The notes: generated by a model from the sequence alone, not told the origin. A DNA stretch of 29,345 nucleotides from RGIG1828 sp045536915 (GCA_045536915.1 JAZSOL010000022.1:1-29345); one strand, 5' to 3'. Counted from the stretch's first letter, positions 1-9,145 are shown. Translations and numbers: made by a program.

Positions 1-768
1 GCTCTTCTGACTCTTGGAGAGATGGCGAACCTGTTCAAACTTACCCATCCAGTTGTCACGATCCGGCAGACAATCGATGTAATTAATCATCTGCTGATAG
101 GTCATACGGTTGCGGGTTGCCGCATTCTTCTTAAATCCGTAACTATCAATCTTGTCAACCTTGTTGCCAATAGCATCCATAACCGTTGTTGCAAAATTCG
201 GGTCATTACCCAAAGCTTTGGAGAGCTCAAACAATGTGTCAAGAGCCTCGGGAGAACCATTCACAAGCTTAGCAATAGCCTGAGCCACAGCCTTTCCACT
301 TTGTGCACTTTCGCTATTTGGGTTATATTCCAATTCCACAACCGGAGTGTTCTTCAGGTGACCATATTCACCGCTAAGAGCAACATCAGATAGGCTGCGG
401 CTAAGTACGTTTATCTTCAGTACCGCTTTTGCCAGATCATTAATATTAAGACCGTCCGAGGCTTCGGAATTTATATGTATTAATATTGGTTTTGCCGGTT
501 GTAATATATCAGTCGAACCGTAAGCAACTGCATAGAGTCCCACGTAAAAATCCGTTGCGGATTCAAGAATAGGTTTAGGTACTTGCACAACACCATCCAT
601 CACTTCTTCAGTTGGATTTATATCATCCTGGATAAAAGTTGCGAATATTGTTTTGCCTTGCCAAGCTTCAGGAATGCCCGAAAATGCAATTTTCAGATTA
701 TTTATATCGCTGTTTAACATATATGAATCTATCGTTTTATTTGATATATCAATATTTAACGTTGTCAT
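1..768 (-). CDS. Tail fibre / baseplate fibre protein, 3' end cut by window
   Basis: The frame is open for 256 codons from an ATG at 768 to base 1 without a stop. The start overlaps the stop of the upstream gene by ATGA, behind AGGAGAAATACA. The first 100 residues or so look like a beta-rich N-terminal attachment domain of the BppU kind (inference). Around residues 150-165 is the motif NSESAQSGKAVAQAI, and around 170-198 the segment SPEALDTLFELSKALGNDPN. Both are recurrent in phage tail fibres and collar proteins. It should be a distal receptor-binding component attached to the baseplate. The real C-terminus, usually the host-range tip, is not visible. Confidence 0.85.
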   Translation of the reverse strand, partial: MTTLNIDISNKTIDSYMLNSDINNLKIAFSGIPEAWQGKTIFATFIQDDINPTEEVMDGVVQVPKPILESATDFYVGLYAVAYGSTDILQPAKPILIHINSEASDGLNINDLAKAVLKINVLSRSLSDVALSGEYGHLKNTPVVELEYNPNSESAQSGKAVAQAIAKLVNGSPEALDTLFELSKALGNDPNFATTVMDAIGNKVDKIDSYGFKKNAATRNRMTYQQMINYIDCLPDRDNWMGKFEQVRHLSKSQKS

Positions 769-1649
769 TGTATTTCTCCTATTAATAACTTAAGATTGTA
801 CCTTATTGTACTTACCGGTGGAGCATCACTTGATGCACACATGTATACCGTGGTTCCGATTTTTCGCATATACAAGGTTATGTGGCAAGCAATGAAAGCT
901 CCGGTATTACCAGAGGTATTAGAGGTATTAAATGTACGTGTTGAAACTTTTTTGTATTCTTCAGTTAACTCACACAAGTAGTATTCACCACCATCATCAG
1001 TACCGCTCATTCCAGCTTCGTCGTATGCATATCTGTAACCGAGTTTTTTCACATCGTGAGAAACTGTTGTTTCGTACTTTGAATTAACTGAATTTTTTGA
1101 AAAGTTACCAAACCCCGGAGTTAGTGTTAATTCTAAGTTACGAGCCGGAACAGAAATTTTTGCTTCAGCAAGTTGTCGTCTGTCGGTAATCGCTTGAGAT
1201 GAAGATATTGACGCCAAAGGTACATCATCTGATTGCGGTGCTGTTCCCGAAATAATAATATTAATATCATTACTTGCCTCGTTGGAAGTATCTCCACCCT
1301 GTCGGAGATAAACATAACAAGATGAAGAGTTTGAGCCTGTATCAGTTTTAAAATTCGGTGTAAATTCATAACCGTCTTCATCAAATATGATGCAAGCTCC
1401 CGACGGCATCCAACAACATCCTTTTGATATTTTAAATCGCCCGTTTGATAATTTAACTACTTTGCACCCATCAGATTCATATTTTTGAACCCCTTCGGAA
1501 ACGAGATTTGACATTGCAGTATTTACATCAATAAGTACATCATTTCCACCATTAAAAAGACTCACTCCCTGAGTGGTAAGCCTTGCCATTACGGTATTGA
1601 TATCATCTGCCCCATATGTTTTGTTGTTGACAAAATAAGTTGAATACAT
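765..1649 (-). CDS. Baseplate/tail protein of unknown family
   Basis: This is a 294-residue protein between the Gp37-like tail protein and the fibre, so most likely a baseplate structural protein. I do not recognise a named domain. Residues about 75-165 (SNGRFKISKGCCWMPSGACI and on to the VPLASI and DRR segments) resemble the baseplate module in which a short beta domain handles a value and then lists properties; this is a weak resemblance. The start ATG at 1649 has GGAGG eight bases upstream, within the end of the previous gene. The last codons overlap the fibre start (ATGA), indicating translational coupling. No signal peptide or membrane segment is seen. Confidence 0.6.
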   Translation of the reverse strand: MYSTYFVNNKTYGADDINTVMARLTTQGVSLFNGGNDVLIDVNTAMSNLVSEGVQKYESDGCKVVKLSNGRFKISKGCCWMPSGACIIFDEDGYEFTPNFKTDTGSNSSSCYVYLRQGGDTSNEASNDINIIISGTAPQSDDVPLASISSSQAITDRRQLAEAKISVPARNLELTLTPGFGNFSKNSVNSKYETTVSHDVKKLGYRYAYDEAGMSGTDDGGEYYLCELTEEYKKVSTRTFNTSNTSGNTGAFIACHITLYMRKIGTTVYMCASSDAPPVSTIRYNLKLLIGEIQ

Positions 1650-1652
1650 CCG

Positions 1653-2630
1653 TCATTCCTCCAATACTTCAAATATAGGTCGTTCTGAATAACCTGATTC
1701 GTTCCATAAAACCTCAACACCGTTAACCCGTCTTTCAACCGGAGCACGGTAAATGCCTTTTATTAGATGTAGCTTAAAGATATCACCCAGATTGTAGTCA
1801 ATGCCATATCTGATATTTCTTGTTGAAAATGAAGTGTTGTCCTTTGGCTTTTTGCTTCTGAGGTCTGCACGCGCTTCACTCTCGGTACAACCCGACAGAA
1901 GAGTTTCCCATCTGAGCAGTCCTGTTTTATTTTCGGCATTTATGCTTGCGGTTTCTGTTGTTGTTTCTTCGTTTCCTTCCGAATCGGTCGTGACAATTTC
2001 TTTTTCATAATATCCAAAATTAGCATAATCAAGAATATCATATGTAAGTCTTGAATTGTATGCTGTTTTGTTTGCTTCTGAACGCATAAAATTACGGCTC
2101 ACACCGTTTGAAATGTTAAATCTCCATTGTTTGTTGACAAAATCCAAATCAACACTGTGACCGTAATTTTTGAGGCTCAGACACTCTTTCACATAATCCG
2201 ATGTTAACCCGTCGGAATCCTTTGCAAAAGTGATATTACCGGTTGCACCCGGAGAACTTCCGATAATGAAATTCGGACAGTCCGAAAATGCGGTACTCAC
2301 AAATCTTCGTGCTATGTTCTGCGCCGTGTCAGTCTGTTCCTCAAATTTTTTTGAAACCCTTTTTGTCAGAATCCAGTTGCAGGTTCTTCCGTAAAGAGTA
2401 AAGTCGTTTTGAGCATCATATCCGATAGCAATAGCCGCAAAGTTTTTTTGCTTCACAACAAAAAAATTACGGTTCTGAAGCCGTTCAATCATCTCTGGCA
2501 CAAATGTTGAGCTCAATGAAATATGTCCCTCAAATGTACCGATATCATTATAGTAAAGTTCCCATCGGCTGTTACAGTTTGGTATTTGCTTTAAATAATT
2601 CAGGTTAAAATCAAAAATCTGAATATCCAT
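1653..2630 (-). CDS. Siphovirus ReqiPepy6 Gp37-like tail protein
   Basis: The 325-residue protein begins MDIQIFDFNLNYLKQI and has the features of the Gp37-like tail family, which sits just after Dit and plays the tail-hub/Tal role in many Firmicutes siphophages. Visible family-type segments are the N-terminal strand-rich domain with the FVVKQKNFAAIAIGYD region (about 57-72), the RTCNWILTKR stretch (about 82-91), and the C-terminal YGIDYNLGDIFKLHLIKG (about 277-294), where the protein rebuilds a beta-barrel. The start overlaps the Dit stop by one base. No peptidase or lysozyme domain is present, so it is a short Tal-like protein without cell-wall activity. Function is from family knowledge and position. 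Confidence 0.8.
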   Translation of the reverse strand: MDIQIFDFNLNYLKQIPNCNSRWELYYNDIGTFEGHISLSSTFVPEMIERLQNRNFFVVKQKNFAAIAIGYDAQNDFTLYGRTCNWILTKRVSKKFEEQTDTAQNIARRFVSTAFSDCPNFIIGSSPGATGNITFAKDSDGLTSDYVKECLSLKNYGHSVDLDFVNKQWRFNISNGVSRNFMRSEANKTAYNSRLTYDILDYANFGYYEKEIVTTDSEGNEETTTETASINAENKTGLLRWETLLSGCTESEARADLRSKKPKDNTSFSTRNIRYGIDYNLGDIFKLHLIKGIYRAPVERRVNGVEVLWNESGYSERPIFEVLEE

Positions 2631-3493
2631 CAGAATATCGCCTCCACAAAATAGTCTGTGTAGAACATGCGGATAGTTACATTTAGTGTTTTCTGATAAT
2701 TATATGCTTTAATCAGGTTCTCTCCGGGCTCAAGGTGAAATCCGTCAAAAAAAGTGTCAAGATTCACATACCGCATAAGCTCAGCACCATTCTGATTAAC
2801 AATAGATCTTTCGGCCACATTGATTTTTATTAATTCACCTGCAGATAAAGAATATTCAAGACGTATTGATTCTCCATTGGTAAGATTTGAAATCAATATT
2901 CCTGAGCCTTCGTCAGACGAAAAATCTACCATGTCTTTTGCATCAGCATAAATCCATATTTGCCCAGGCTCCGCAGATGCATTGCCCTTGTAATTCAGAA
3001 TTGTATTGCTGTATTCCGTAGTGAAAACGCCCGGTAACGTAAAGTCTGAATCAAGGAGATTTATCTTTTCGTAAGCTCTGAACATAATCTCATTTGAGCT
3101 TCGGAAGTACGGATAATCGCAATTTAGTTGTACCGTATATGTCCGCCATGCGCCATGTCTGCCAGTCGGAGTAACTGAAGTATATGCAACGTCTATGAGT
3201 CGTCTTTCGCCGTCCGGCAGTTCTATAGTAAGCACACCCGGCACGGAGAGCACTGACATCATATAAGCATACTGTGCACGTGTTGTCATAAGTAAGTCAC
3301 CACTAAAGGTTATAGCTCTGGTACCGTCGGTTATGTTTGTGGTGTCTGCACCGGACATACCGTAGTATGTTATTGTGTTCACCCTCTTATCAACAGGGCC
3401 GAGCCCTTCTATGTCACCGGTTATATTAAAATCATTTTGGGAGCCGCCCCCGAAGGTTAAGCTCCCGCGCTTGTTTTTGTATATGAGTTTCAT
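2630..3493 (-). CDS. Distal tail protein (Dit-like)
   Basis: A 287-residue protein immediately downstream of the tape measure, the standard position of Dit, the hexameric ring joining tail tube to baseplate. The N-terminal half has the typical pattern: a short strand segment, then the ISFSGDLL-like belt (here RAITFSGDLLMTTRAQYAYM, about 62-81), a PDGERRLIDVAYTSV stretch (about 94-108), and the TVQLNCDYPYFRS motif (about 122-134). This motif, strands ending in Y-P-Y/F, marks the end of the N-terminal Dit domain. The remaining 150 residues form the C-terminal galectin-like part. ATG at 3493 follows GAGGTGCAGAA. Confidence comes from both motif and position. Confidence 0.82.
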   Translation of the reverse strand: MKLIYKNKRGSLTFGGGSQNDFNITGDIEGLGPVDKRVNTITYYGMSGADTTNITDGTRAITFSGDLLMTTRAQYAYMMSVLSVPGVLTIELPDGERRLIDVAYTSVTPTGRHGAWRTYTVQLNCDYPYFRSSNEIMFRAYEKINLLDSDFTLPGVFTTEYSNTILNYKGNASAEPGQIWIYADAKDMVDFSSDEGSGILISNLTNGESIRLEYSLSAGELIKINVAERSIVNQNGAELMRYVNLDTFFDGFHLEPGENLIKAYNYQKTLNVTIRMFYTDYFVEAIF

Positions 3494-3507
3494 TTCTGCA
3501 CCTCAAC

Positions 3508-6500
3508 TTATTGCCCCGAAAGGCGCTTGATGGTTTCGTAATTTTTAATCTGACTCACCGTGCTCTGACTGTCACCATAAATGTGGTATGTTGTAGAACG
3601 GTTGTCATTATTGACATTTTGATTGCCAACACCCAGAGAACCGCCGAGCTTTGCATTAAAGTCAATTATCTTCGACTGAATGCTCTGCATCTGAAGCTCA
3701 AGCTCAGTCATAAATGCCTCGCCGAACTTTTCAGCAGAAAGAGTACCGGATACGAAGAACCCTTCTGGAATTTCAAAACCGGCTTTGGTAAGCTCGTCTA
3801 TCATATACTGATAGCTTTCATCCACCGCGTCTGCCATTTCGGCTGAATATCTTTGGACTGCCGTTCCCTGATTGAACACAAAAACTTCTGCATAGTTCTG
3901 CATATGCTGCGCAAACGTCTTATCATCAGCTGAAAGCAAGGCACTCAGAATGCCTCTGCCATCTTCGTCATTGTTCAGATCGTCTATCTGTGCGAGAATA
4001 CCGCTTACAGCATCCTCCGAAATTCCGCTTGCTCTCACTCGGTCAATAACCTGATTCAACAAATCTCTGTATGCTGAAGCATTTGCTTTTTCGTCAGATA
4101 AATCATTCAGTCGGTAATACTCCATAGAATCATCACCGGCACGAATGGTTACTTTCTCATACAGAGAAGTCGAATCGTTGAGCTTTTCTGCAAGATTGTT
4201 TTGCTTCTTTTCTATCTCTTCAAGCTTGTCAATAGCATGGTCTGCAATATCATCATACATATCAGATATGTCGTCTTTGATATCTTCAAAAAGTTCTTCC
4301 TGCTCTTTAATGATATCTTGCTGATAATTAAAAATTTCCAGAGTCGCATCAACCCAGGCATCGGAATTTTTAGTCAGATAATTGTCACGGATGTATTCAA
4401 GCTTTTTGTAATAAGTCTCTTCATCATCTATGCCAAAATCGTGCAGCATCTTAATTCTTTTGAGCTCTGCATCATATGCCTTTTTCTTTTTCTCGTCTTC
4501 CTCGGCAATAGCTCCGGTTATACCGCTTATAACGGATTGAATATCGCTGATTTTTGTTTTGGCAGCTTTTACAAAAGCTTTGTTCATTCTTTTGGCACTA
4601 TCGGATGCGACATCTTCAAGAGTGTCGGTTTCGTTGTCTACGCCAATTTCGATTCCGACAATGTAATCCTCACCCAGTTCTATACCATCTTTTGCAGGAG
4701 AGTTAGATCGAACTCCGGCTTTAGCATATTGGTGAGCAGTTTGCATAGTATTGGCACAAATAGTCCACAAGGCTTCCTGTCTGCTACCAATACCCAATAT
4801 TATACCGTCTATATAGTCGCTTCCAAGTTTTTTGGTTATTTCAGATTCGACCTTGAGACCATCAATAACCCGAGAAGCACCGTCTTCACTTACCTTAACC
4901 GCATCAGCAATCTTCAGTGTCTGACCATCTATTAAATTTATAAACAAATCACTTCCGTAAGTCCTTGCACTCTCAATGGCCGGATTAAGATTTTCTCTTA
5001 ATCCATTAGCAAATGCCTGTAATGCCTCATTGGTTTTGGGAAGTGTTAGCATCATACCGTCAGAAAGCGCACTGACGGTATAATTACCAAAGCTCTGGGC
5101 TTCATTTCCTATTGATTTTTGACCGTCAGAAAGCGCATCAGAAGCTCCGTCCGTTACACCGGTAACAGTATCATAAGCACTACCATATACAGCATTGTAA
5201 TTTCCCGAAAGAATATTCTCATATGTGCTTTCATAATCCTCAATAGTTTCCACACTCTGATTCATCACAGTTGTTGCACTTTTGAGGGATTCGCCATATT
5301 CGTTAATCTTATCTTCAGTCTCTGTTATTTGCAATCCTAAATCTCTGTACTGCTCTTTCAGGGCAAATATTTTTGTTTGGTCTTCATGATTAGCTTCGGC
5401 TTCTTTTATTTGAGCATCAAGAGCTATTTGCTGATTAACGTAGTTCTGCCTGTCTCTGATTGCTTTGTTGTAGAGTTCACCGGCTTCCGTCACCTGTTTG
5501 CGCTGTTCCTCAATAGCTCCAACAGCTATAGTGTAAGCCTCCTCTTTTGTAGAAAGTATTGCTTCAGCTCTTTTTTTAGCTATCAGTTGATCTATGCTTT
5601 GACATAACTCGCCGTATTTCTGAATAATGCCGTCTGTCATAGAATACTCAGTGCCAAGTGCTTGATTCAATTGACCTAATATGAACTCAGCACGTGCACG
5701 ATCTTTTTCGTCAACAGCTCCACTTGAATCAGCTAATGTTCTTAATTCATTAGCAAGGTTTTGTATGTGGCTAATCTGACTGTTAGATTGAGTTATTGCT
5801 TCTTCCTGAGCTTCCTTCATTTCATGATAGCTGTCTATACTCTTTTGAATTTCTTCTCTTTGAGCACGAACAGCATCCTTCTCTTTATCCCATGCACTTC
5901 TATTTTCGTTTAGTGATTTCGAAAGCGCATAAACACCTGTCACCAACCCCGTAATAGCCACGGCTACCAATCCGATAGGATTAGATGAAAGTGCTAAATT
6001 CCAAAGCTTCTGCGCAACTGTTGCACCTTCCACTGCAACAGTCAACGCTTTTACCCCGGTAACAACAGTTGAAACCAAACTGCCCAAAAGCATTACAGTT
6101 TTCCACGATGCAAAGGCGACAACACAAATATCTATGTTATTTGCTAAAAACTCTATCGCCTCGGCAAACGGACGAATTAACGGAAAAGCTTTCCCGAGTG
6201 CATCTGCAAATGATGATAGTATCGTTCCGGCCGCATCTATAATCCTTGGAGTAATCTGAATTATCGCAGCTACCAAAGCTTCCCCGATTTTTATTGCCGA
6301 GGCAGATACGCTACCTGAATTATTTGCAATTCCCGTAGCAAAAGATTCGATAAGTGTGCCGCCTGCTTCTATCAGTTCGGGTGCAGCATCTCCTGCAATA
6401 ACTGCCAACTGAGCAATTGCATCACCAAAGGAAGAAGCAAGCTCATTCACTCCATCCAACATACCGTCTATCAATTCACTTATCAGCTCCGGCATCATAG

Positions 6501-7314
6501 GTGCAAGTTCAGCAAACACTTCAGATAATCCTGAAGCTAACTTAGGTGTAAGCTCACCAAGGTTTTTCACTATTACTTTAGCTGCATTGCTTAAGCTGTC
6601 GGCAAGCTCCGCCGGATCACCCGAACCGGAAAGGAAATTCTGAAGAGCTGCTTTTGCAGTAGCGAGAGAACCTGCAAGAGTTTCGTTTTCCTTTGCATAA
6701 TTCCCGGCAGCATACTCAGTCTTCTCCAGAAACATCTGCATTGCAAGACCGATTTTTTCTTGGTTTGTCATTTCACGGGTGCTTTTTTTGATACCTTTTT
6801 CAAGAGCATATGCGGCAATGGTGGTATCGTTCATGGCAACACCGAGGTTGTCCATCATCGTAAAATTGCCTTTTGCAGCTCCGGCAATTGATTCCATTGC
6901 AAAGCTTACATCTATACCCATTATAGATGCAACATCTGCAGCTCTCTGCATTGTTTTAGCAGAGAGCTCTGCAGATTCTGCGATGGCAAATCCCGAGCCC
7001 TGGAAAAGAGCTCCCATTTTGTTTGCGGTTGCCAAAAAGTCTGATGTGGATAGTCCCATGTTTTTAAAGGCGGTATCAGCTGCAGTCTGAACACTCTTTG
7101 CGTATTCCTTAAATACTGCCTCTGAACCACCAAGATTCTGCTCAAGCTCACCGCTGAATTTAAGAGCTGCACCCGAAGCCGCCGCAAAAGCAGCACTTAT
7201 TGCACCAACACCTTTTACTGCAGTACTGCCGAGCGAAGATAATCCTTTTTTAAATCCATCGGTTATTATTTTTGTGTCAAAAATCAGAGTACCGTCTGAC
7301 TGTACCATTTTCAT
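3508..7314 (-). CDS. Tail tape measure protein
   Basis: At 1268 residues this is the longest gene in the window, which sets tail length. The N-terminal 60-210 region carries the phage tail tape-measure core (segments SVQTAADTAFKNMGLSTSDF, NKMGALFQGSGF, then SIAGAAKGNFTMMDNLGVAM). A hydrophobic stretch with several apparent membrane-inserting segments lies at roughly 390-470 (for example NPIGLVAVAITGLVTGVYAL). Long coiled coils follow at about 470-680 and about 960-1060 (rich in E, K and Q). No lytic transglycosylase or peptidase motif is evident. ATG at 7314 and a second ATG at 7308 lie behind AAAGGCGGG; the second has better spacing. It follows a non-coding stretch with inverted repeats. Confidence 0.95.
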   Translation of the reverse strand: MKMVQSDGTLIFDTKIITDGFKKGLSSLGSTAVKGVGAISAAFAAASGAALKFSGELEQNLGGSEAVFKEYAKSVQTAADTAFKNMGLSTSDFLATANKMGALFQGSGFAIAESAELSAKTMQRAADVASIMGIDVSFAMESIAGAAKGNFTMMDNLGVAMNDTTIAAYALEKGIKKSTREMTNQEKIGLAMQMFLEKTEYAAGNYAKENETLAGSLATAKAALQNFLSGSGDPAELADSLSNAAKVIVKNLGELTPKLASGLSEVFAELAPMMPELISELIDGMLDGVNELASSFGDAIAQLAVIAGDAAPELIEAGGTLIESFATGIANNSGSVSASAIKIGEALVAAIIQITPRIIDAAGTILSSFADALGKAFPLIRPFAEAIEFLANNIDICVVAFASWKTVMLLGSLVSTVVTGVKALTVAVEGATVAQKLWNLALSSNPIGLVAVAITGLVTGVYALSKSLNENRSAWDKEKDAVRAQREEIQKSIDSYHEMKEAQEEAITQSNSQISHIQNLANELRTLADSSGAVDEKDRARAEFILGQLNQALGTEYSMTDGIIQKYGELCQSIDQLIAKKRAEAILSTKEEAYTIAVGAIEEQRKQVTEAGELYNKAIRDRQNYVNQQIALDAQIKEAEANHEDQTKIFALKEQYRDLGLQITETEDKINEYGESLKSATTVMNQSVETIEDYESTYENILSGNYNAVYGSAYDTVTGVTDGASDALSDGQKSIGNEAQSFGNYTVSALSDGMMLTLPKTNEALQAFANGLRENLNPAIESARTYGSDLFINLIDGQTLKIADAVKVSEDGASRVIDGLKVESEITKKLGSDYIDGIILGIGSRQEALWTICANTMQTAHQYAKAGVRSNSPAKDGIELGEDYIVGIEIGVDNETDTLEDVASDSAKRMNKAFVKAAKTKISDIQSVISGITGAIAEEDEKKKKAYDAELKRIKMLHDFGIDDEETYYKKLEYIRDNYLTKNSDAWVDATLEIFNYQQDIIKEQEELFEDIKDDISDMYDDIADHAIDKLEEIEKKQNNLAEKLNDSTSLYEKVTIRAGDDSMEYYRLNDLSDEKANASAYRDLLNQVIDRVRASGISEDAVSGILAQIDDLNNDEDGRGILSALLSADDKTFAQHMQNYAEVFVFNQGTAVQRYSAEMADAVDESYQYMIDELTKAGFEIPEGFFVSGTLSAEKFGEAFMTELELQMQSIQSKIIDFNAKLGGSLGVGNQNVNNDNRSTTYHIYGDSQSTVSQIKNYETIKRLSGQ

Positions 7315-7429
7315 CCCGCCTTTTCAATATATTTCATTAAAAAGAGAGAATGCGGCACTTGCTTAAACTCCTTAAGCTTTGAGCACTATTTCGTGCATTC
7401 TGCTTTGAAGCTCCGTGCGGATGCAGACC
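7315..7429 (-). other. Non-coding gap upstream of tape measure with inverted repeats
   Basis: I see no convincing gene in these 115 bases. Several inverted repeats are packed here: GCTTAA (7361-7366) with TTAAGC (7372-7377), GCAC (7383-7386) with GTGC (7393-7396), and GAATGC (7348-7353) with GCATTC (7395-7400). A 14-codon frame with a GTG start behind AAGGAG is too short to call. The region could fold as a branched RNA leader for the tape-measure gene. Confidence 0.4.
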
Positions 7430-7594
7430 CTATCTCTGTACTCCATCCCTCACAATAACTTCAAATTCCTTTTTACAGTATTTGCATTTTAAATAAACAC
7501 CGCTACACTCAGCGATATTTGTGAATATAACTTTTTGATCTTTCTTACATTCGGGGCAATTAATCCAAGACCTTTTAAACGCTACTTTAAACAT
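7430..7594 (-). CDS. Small zinc-ribbon protein (54 aa)
   Basis: An ATG at 7594 follows AAGGGG at 8 bases and opens a 54-codon frame ending in TAG. The product has two CxxC knuckles, CPEC at residues 13-16 and CKYC at 37-40, with a further Cys at 30. This is the arrangement of a single treble-clef or ribbon zinc site. The middle is beta-rich and the ends are basic. Mu encodes a small zinc protein, Com, with a comparable two-knuckle layout that regulates translation of mom, but no mom-like gene lies next to this one, so homology is not claimed. It sits between the Gp15 and tape measure genes. It may bind nucleic acid (inference). Confidence 0.7.
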   Translation of the reverse strand: MFKVAFKRSWINCPECKKDQKVIFTNIAECSGVYLKCKYCKKEFEVIVRDGVQR

Positions 7595-7606
7595 ATTTTA
7601 ATCCCC

Positions 7607-8200
7607 TTAAAAGAACATTTTAGCAAGCTCGGCGGCATTGTCTGCATCTCGTTCCTGCATTGTCCGTTTATCCGGCAAAGCATATGAATTCTGCAAATCG
7701 CGATATATTTTGCGTTGTTCGGAATCTTTTATCTTAGATATATCCATTCCCCTCCAGCCTGCAATTTTTATGATTTTGTTTGAATCCTCAAGCGAACGGA
7801 GCATTGCATCAAACTTAAACCAATGCAAGTATGGAATGTCAATAAGATCAACTCCGTACTGCGCTAAAAATGCGGCGTATATATACGGTGCATCCTCTTC
7901 AATATCAAAAACAGACTTCTTTGCCGGTTCTGATTCTCCGGAGGAAGTCTCTGTTTTTTTGTTGCAACAATGAAACAGGCTGAGTTGCTTTAAAAGTTCT
8001 GTTATATTTCCGGGAAGAAGCTTCCCGCGCTCTTTATCCATACAGCTATCAATAGCAGCTGTAAGTCGTTTGACAAAATCAGTTTCTTTATCAAACATTA
8101 TTTTTTCAAAATTAATCCATACGCGAAAATCTGTTCGGATAGGATATCTGATACCATCTACAAAAACGGTATCCGGTAATTTTTCTGTTAATATGCTCAT
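7607..8200 (-). CDS. Bacteriophage Gp15-family protein (tail assembly chaperone position)
   Basis: The 197-residue protein begins MSILTEKLPDTVFVDGIRYP and has the typical Gp15-family opening: a short strand pair with VDG, then a D/W-rich helix (RTDFRVWINFEKIMFD). Family members sit between major tail protein and tape measure in Firmicutes phages. This is the place of the lambda G/GT chaperones that wrap the tape measure before tube assembly. A KKTETSSGESEPAKKS linker splits the two helical halves. The C-terminal half ends with the segment ALPDKRTMQERDADNAAELA. The start codon overlaps the stop of the previous gene as ATGA in a run of six A residues (see findings). Confidence 0.8.
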   Translation of the reverse strand: MSILTEKLPDTVFVDGIRYPIRTDFRVWINFEKIMFDKETDFVKRLTAAIDSCMDKERGKLLPGNITELLKQLSLFHCCNKKTETSSGESEPAKKSVFDIEEDAPYIYAAFLAQYGVDLIDIPYLHWFKFDAMLRSLEDSNKIIKIAGWRGMDISKIKDSEQRKIYRDLQNSYALPDKRTMQERDADNAAELAKMFF

Positions 8201-8595
8201 TTTTTCTTGCGGCGCTTGTTGTGGTTATTGTGTTTGTTTGCATATCTTCTCTCTGCACGGTTTCTGCCAATTTTAGCAATTGCATTGTCTAAATTATCCG
8301 TAGCTGATGTGTCGCAAGACATTATTTCAATCAACTTGATAAAAGCATCGGTTCTCTGCTGACCCGACCGACTTTCTCCAAACATAAGCGCAGGGGCTTC
8401 TTTACCAAAAAGTCTGATAAATGCTTTGTCAACCGCATCTATCAGATACTGTATTTGCTCACTCTTTTTTCCGGTTTTGGGAAATACCTTTACCGAATCG
8501 TTATATTCCTCGCTCGCCTGTTCAAATTTTTCAACAAAATCCGCATCAGTATTATCTATCACTACGCACAATTCGCCGTATTTGTATTCAGTCAT
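8197..8595 (-). CDS. Tail assembly chaperone-like protein (DUF6673-like)
   Basis: This is a 132-residue, mainly helical protein directly downstream of the major tail protein, ahead of Gp15, i.e. in the lambda gpG-like slot. It resembles the DUF6673 family of Firmicutes siphophages (acidic N-terminal strand, helix with FVEKFEQASEEY, then the AFIRLFGKEAPALMFG region at about 57-73, which matches the conserved FxD/G turn). The C-terminus is very basic and low complexity, ending in KRRKKK. ATG follows GGAGG at 8 bases. The gene follows a strong terminator, so its expression should be lower than that of the major tail protein. Family assignment is moderately certain. Confidence 0.65.
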   Translation of the reverse strand: MTEYKYGELCVVIDNTDADFVEKFEQASEEYNDSVKVFPKTGKKSEQIQYLIDAVDKAFIRLFGKEAPALMFGESRSGQQRTDAFIKLIEIMSCDTSATDNLDNAIAKIGRNRAERRYANKHNNHNKRRKKK

Positions 8596-8612
8596 AATAT
8601 TACCTCCATGTT

Positions 8613-8642
8613 AAAAAAAGCGGGAAGCAAAGTTCCCGCTTT
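8613..8642 (-). terminator. Intrinsic terminator after the major tail protein gene
   Basis: On the minus strand the stem AAAGCGGGAA pairs perfectly with TTCCCGCTTT around a 6-nt loop, followed by T7. It lies between the major tail protein stop (8657) and the ribosome binding site of the next gene. No promoter is evident between it and the chaperone gene, so it must be leaky or read through. Confidence 0.92.
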
Positions 8643-8656
8643 ATCAAAATTCCAGA

Positions 8657-9145
8657 TTATTCTGCAGCTGCAAATTCTGCAGTATCCCATTCATCTTTTG
8701 TTGATGCTGTGCCTTTTTCAAGCTCACCGCAAGCATCGAATGAACCGCTGTATTTCATCACGTTTGCATCGTCACCGTCTGTATTGGGAACAACAGATAC
8801 CTTCCTGCGTGATGCTTCGAAATCGCTACCGCCTTCTGAAGCAGGTTTAGCGAGGTTAACAGTGACAATTTCAACGATTGCATCTGTGTTGATCTTCTCA
8901 TTTATCGTAATGTCTCTGATAACTTCGTGAACCTCATTTTCAGGGTCGTAATCGAATTTGTATGATGTCGAGGTAGCATAGCCGGTGACCATGCTTCTTT
9001 TGTTTTTCTCATCAACATACTTCGGTTCGTATTTTTCTGCGTTTCTTGAGGTAGACATTTCCTCAAAATCACGCATACGCTTGTAAACGACGGTATCGCC
9101 GCTTTTAATTCCCAAAAATGCAACTATCTCGTGTCTGCCTAACAT
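8657..9145 (-). CDS. Major tail (tube) protein
   Basis: The 162-residue protein lies between the tail-terminator-like minor capsid gene and the chaperone genes, the position of the tail tube subunit. It is acidic and beta-rich. It has the pattern of Firmicutes tube proteins: an N-terminal strand (HEIVAFLGIK), a flexible loop (MSTSRNAEKYEPKYVDEKNK, 30-49) and strands of the form YATSTSYKFDYDPENEV. The C-terminus TKDEWDTAEFAAAE matches the short acidic tail seen in this family. A strong terminator directly downstream fits high expression. ATG at 9145 follows AAGGAAGTG. Assignment is by position and fold pattern. Confidence 0.8.
   Translation of the reverse strand: MLGRHEIVAFLGIKSGDTVVYKRMRDFEEMSTSRNAEKYEPKYVDEKNKRSMVTGYATSTSYKFDYDPENEVHEVIRDITINEKINTDAIVEIVTVNLAKPASEGGSDFEASRRKVSVVPNTDGDDANVMKYSGSFDACGELEKGTASTKDEWDTAEFAAAE

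Noticed and set aside
4201..4935. 244-codon plus-strand frame inside the tape measure gene
   Set aside because: It lies wholly within the strongly supported tape measure gene, has no ribosome binding site, and its composition is that of an antisense shadow.
7400..7432. Read-through of TAG at the end of the zinc-ribbon gene into a Ser/Arg-rich 30-codon extension
   Set aside because: The frame stays open for 30 codons, but there is no stop-suppression signal and the extension overlaps the inverted repeats, so chance is more likely.
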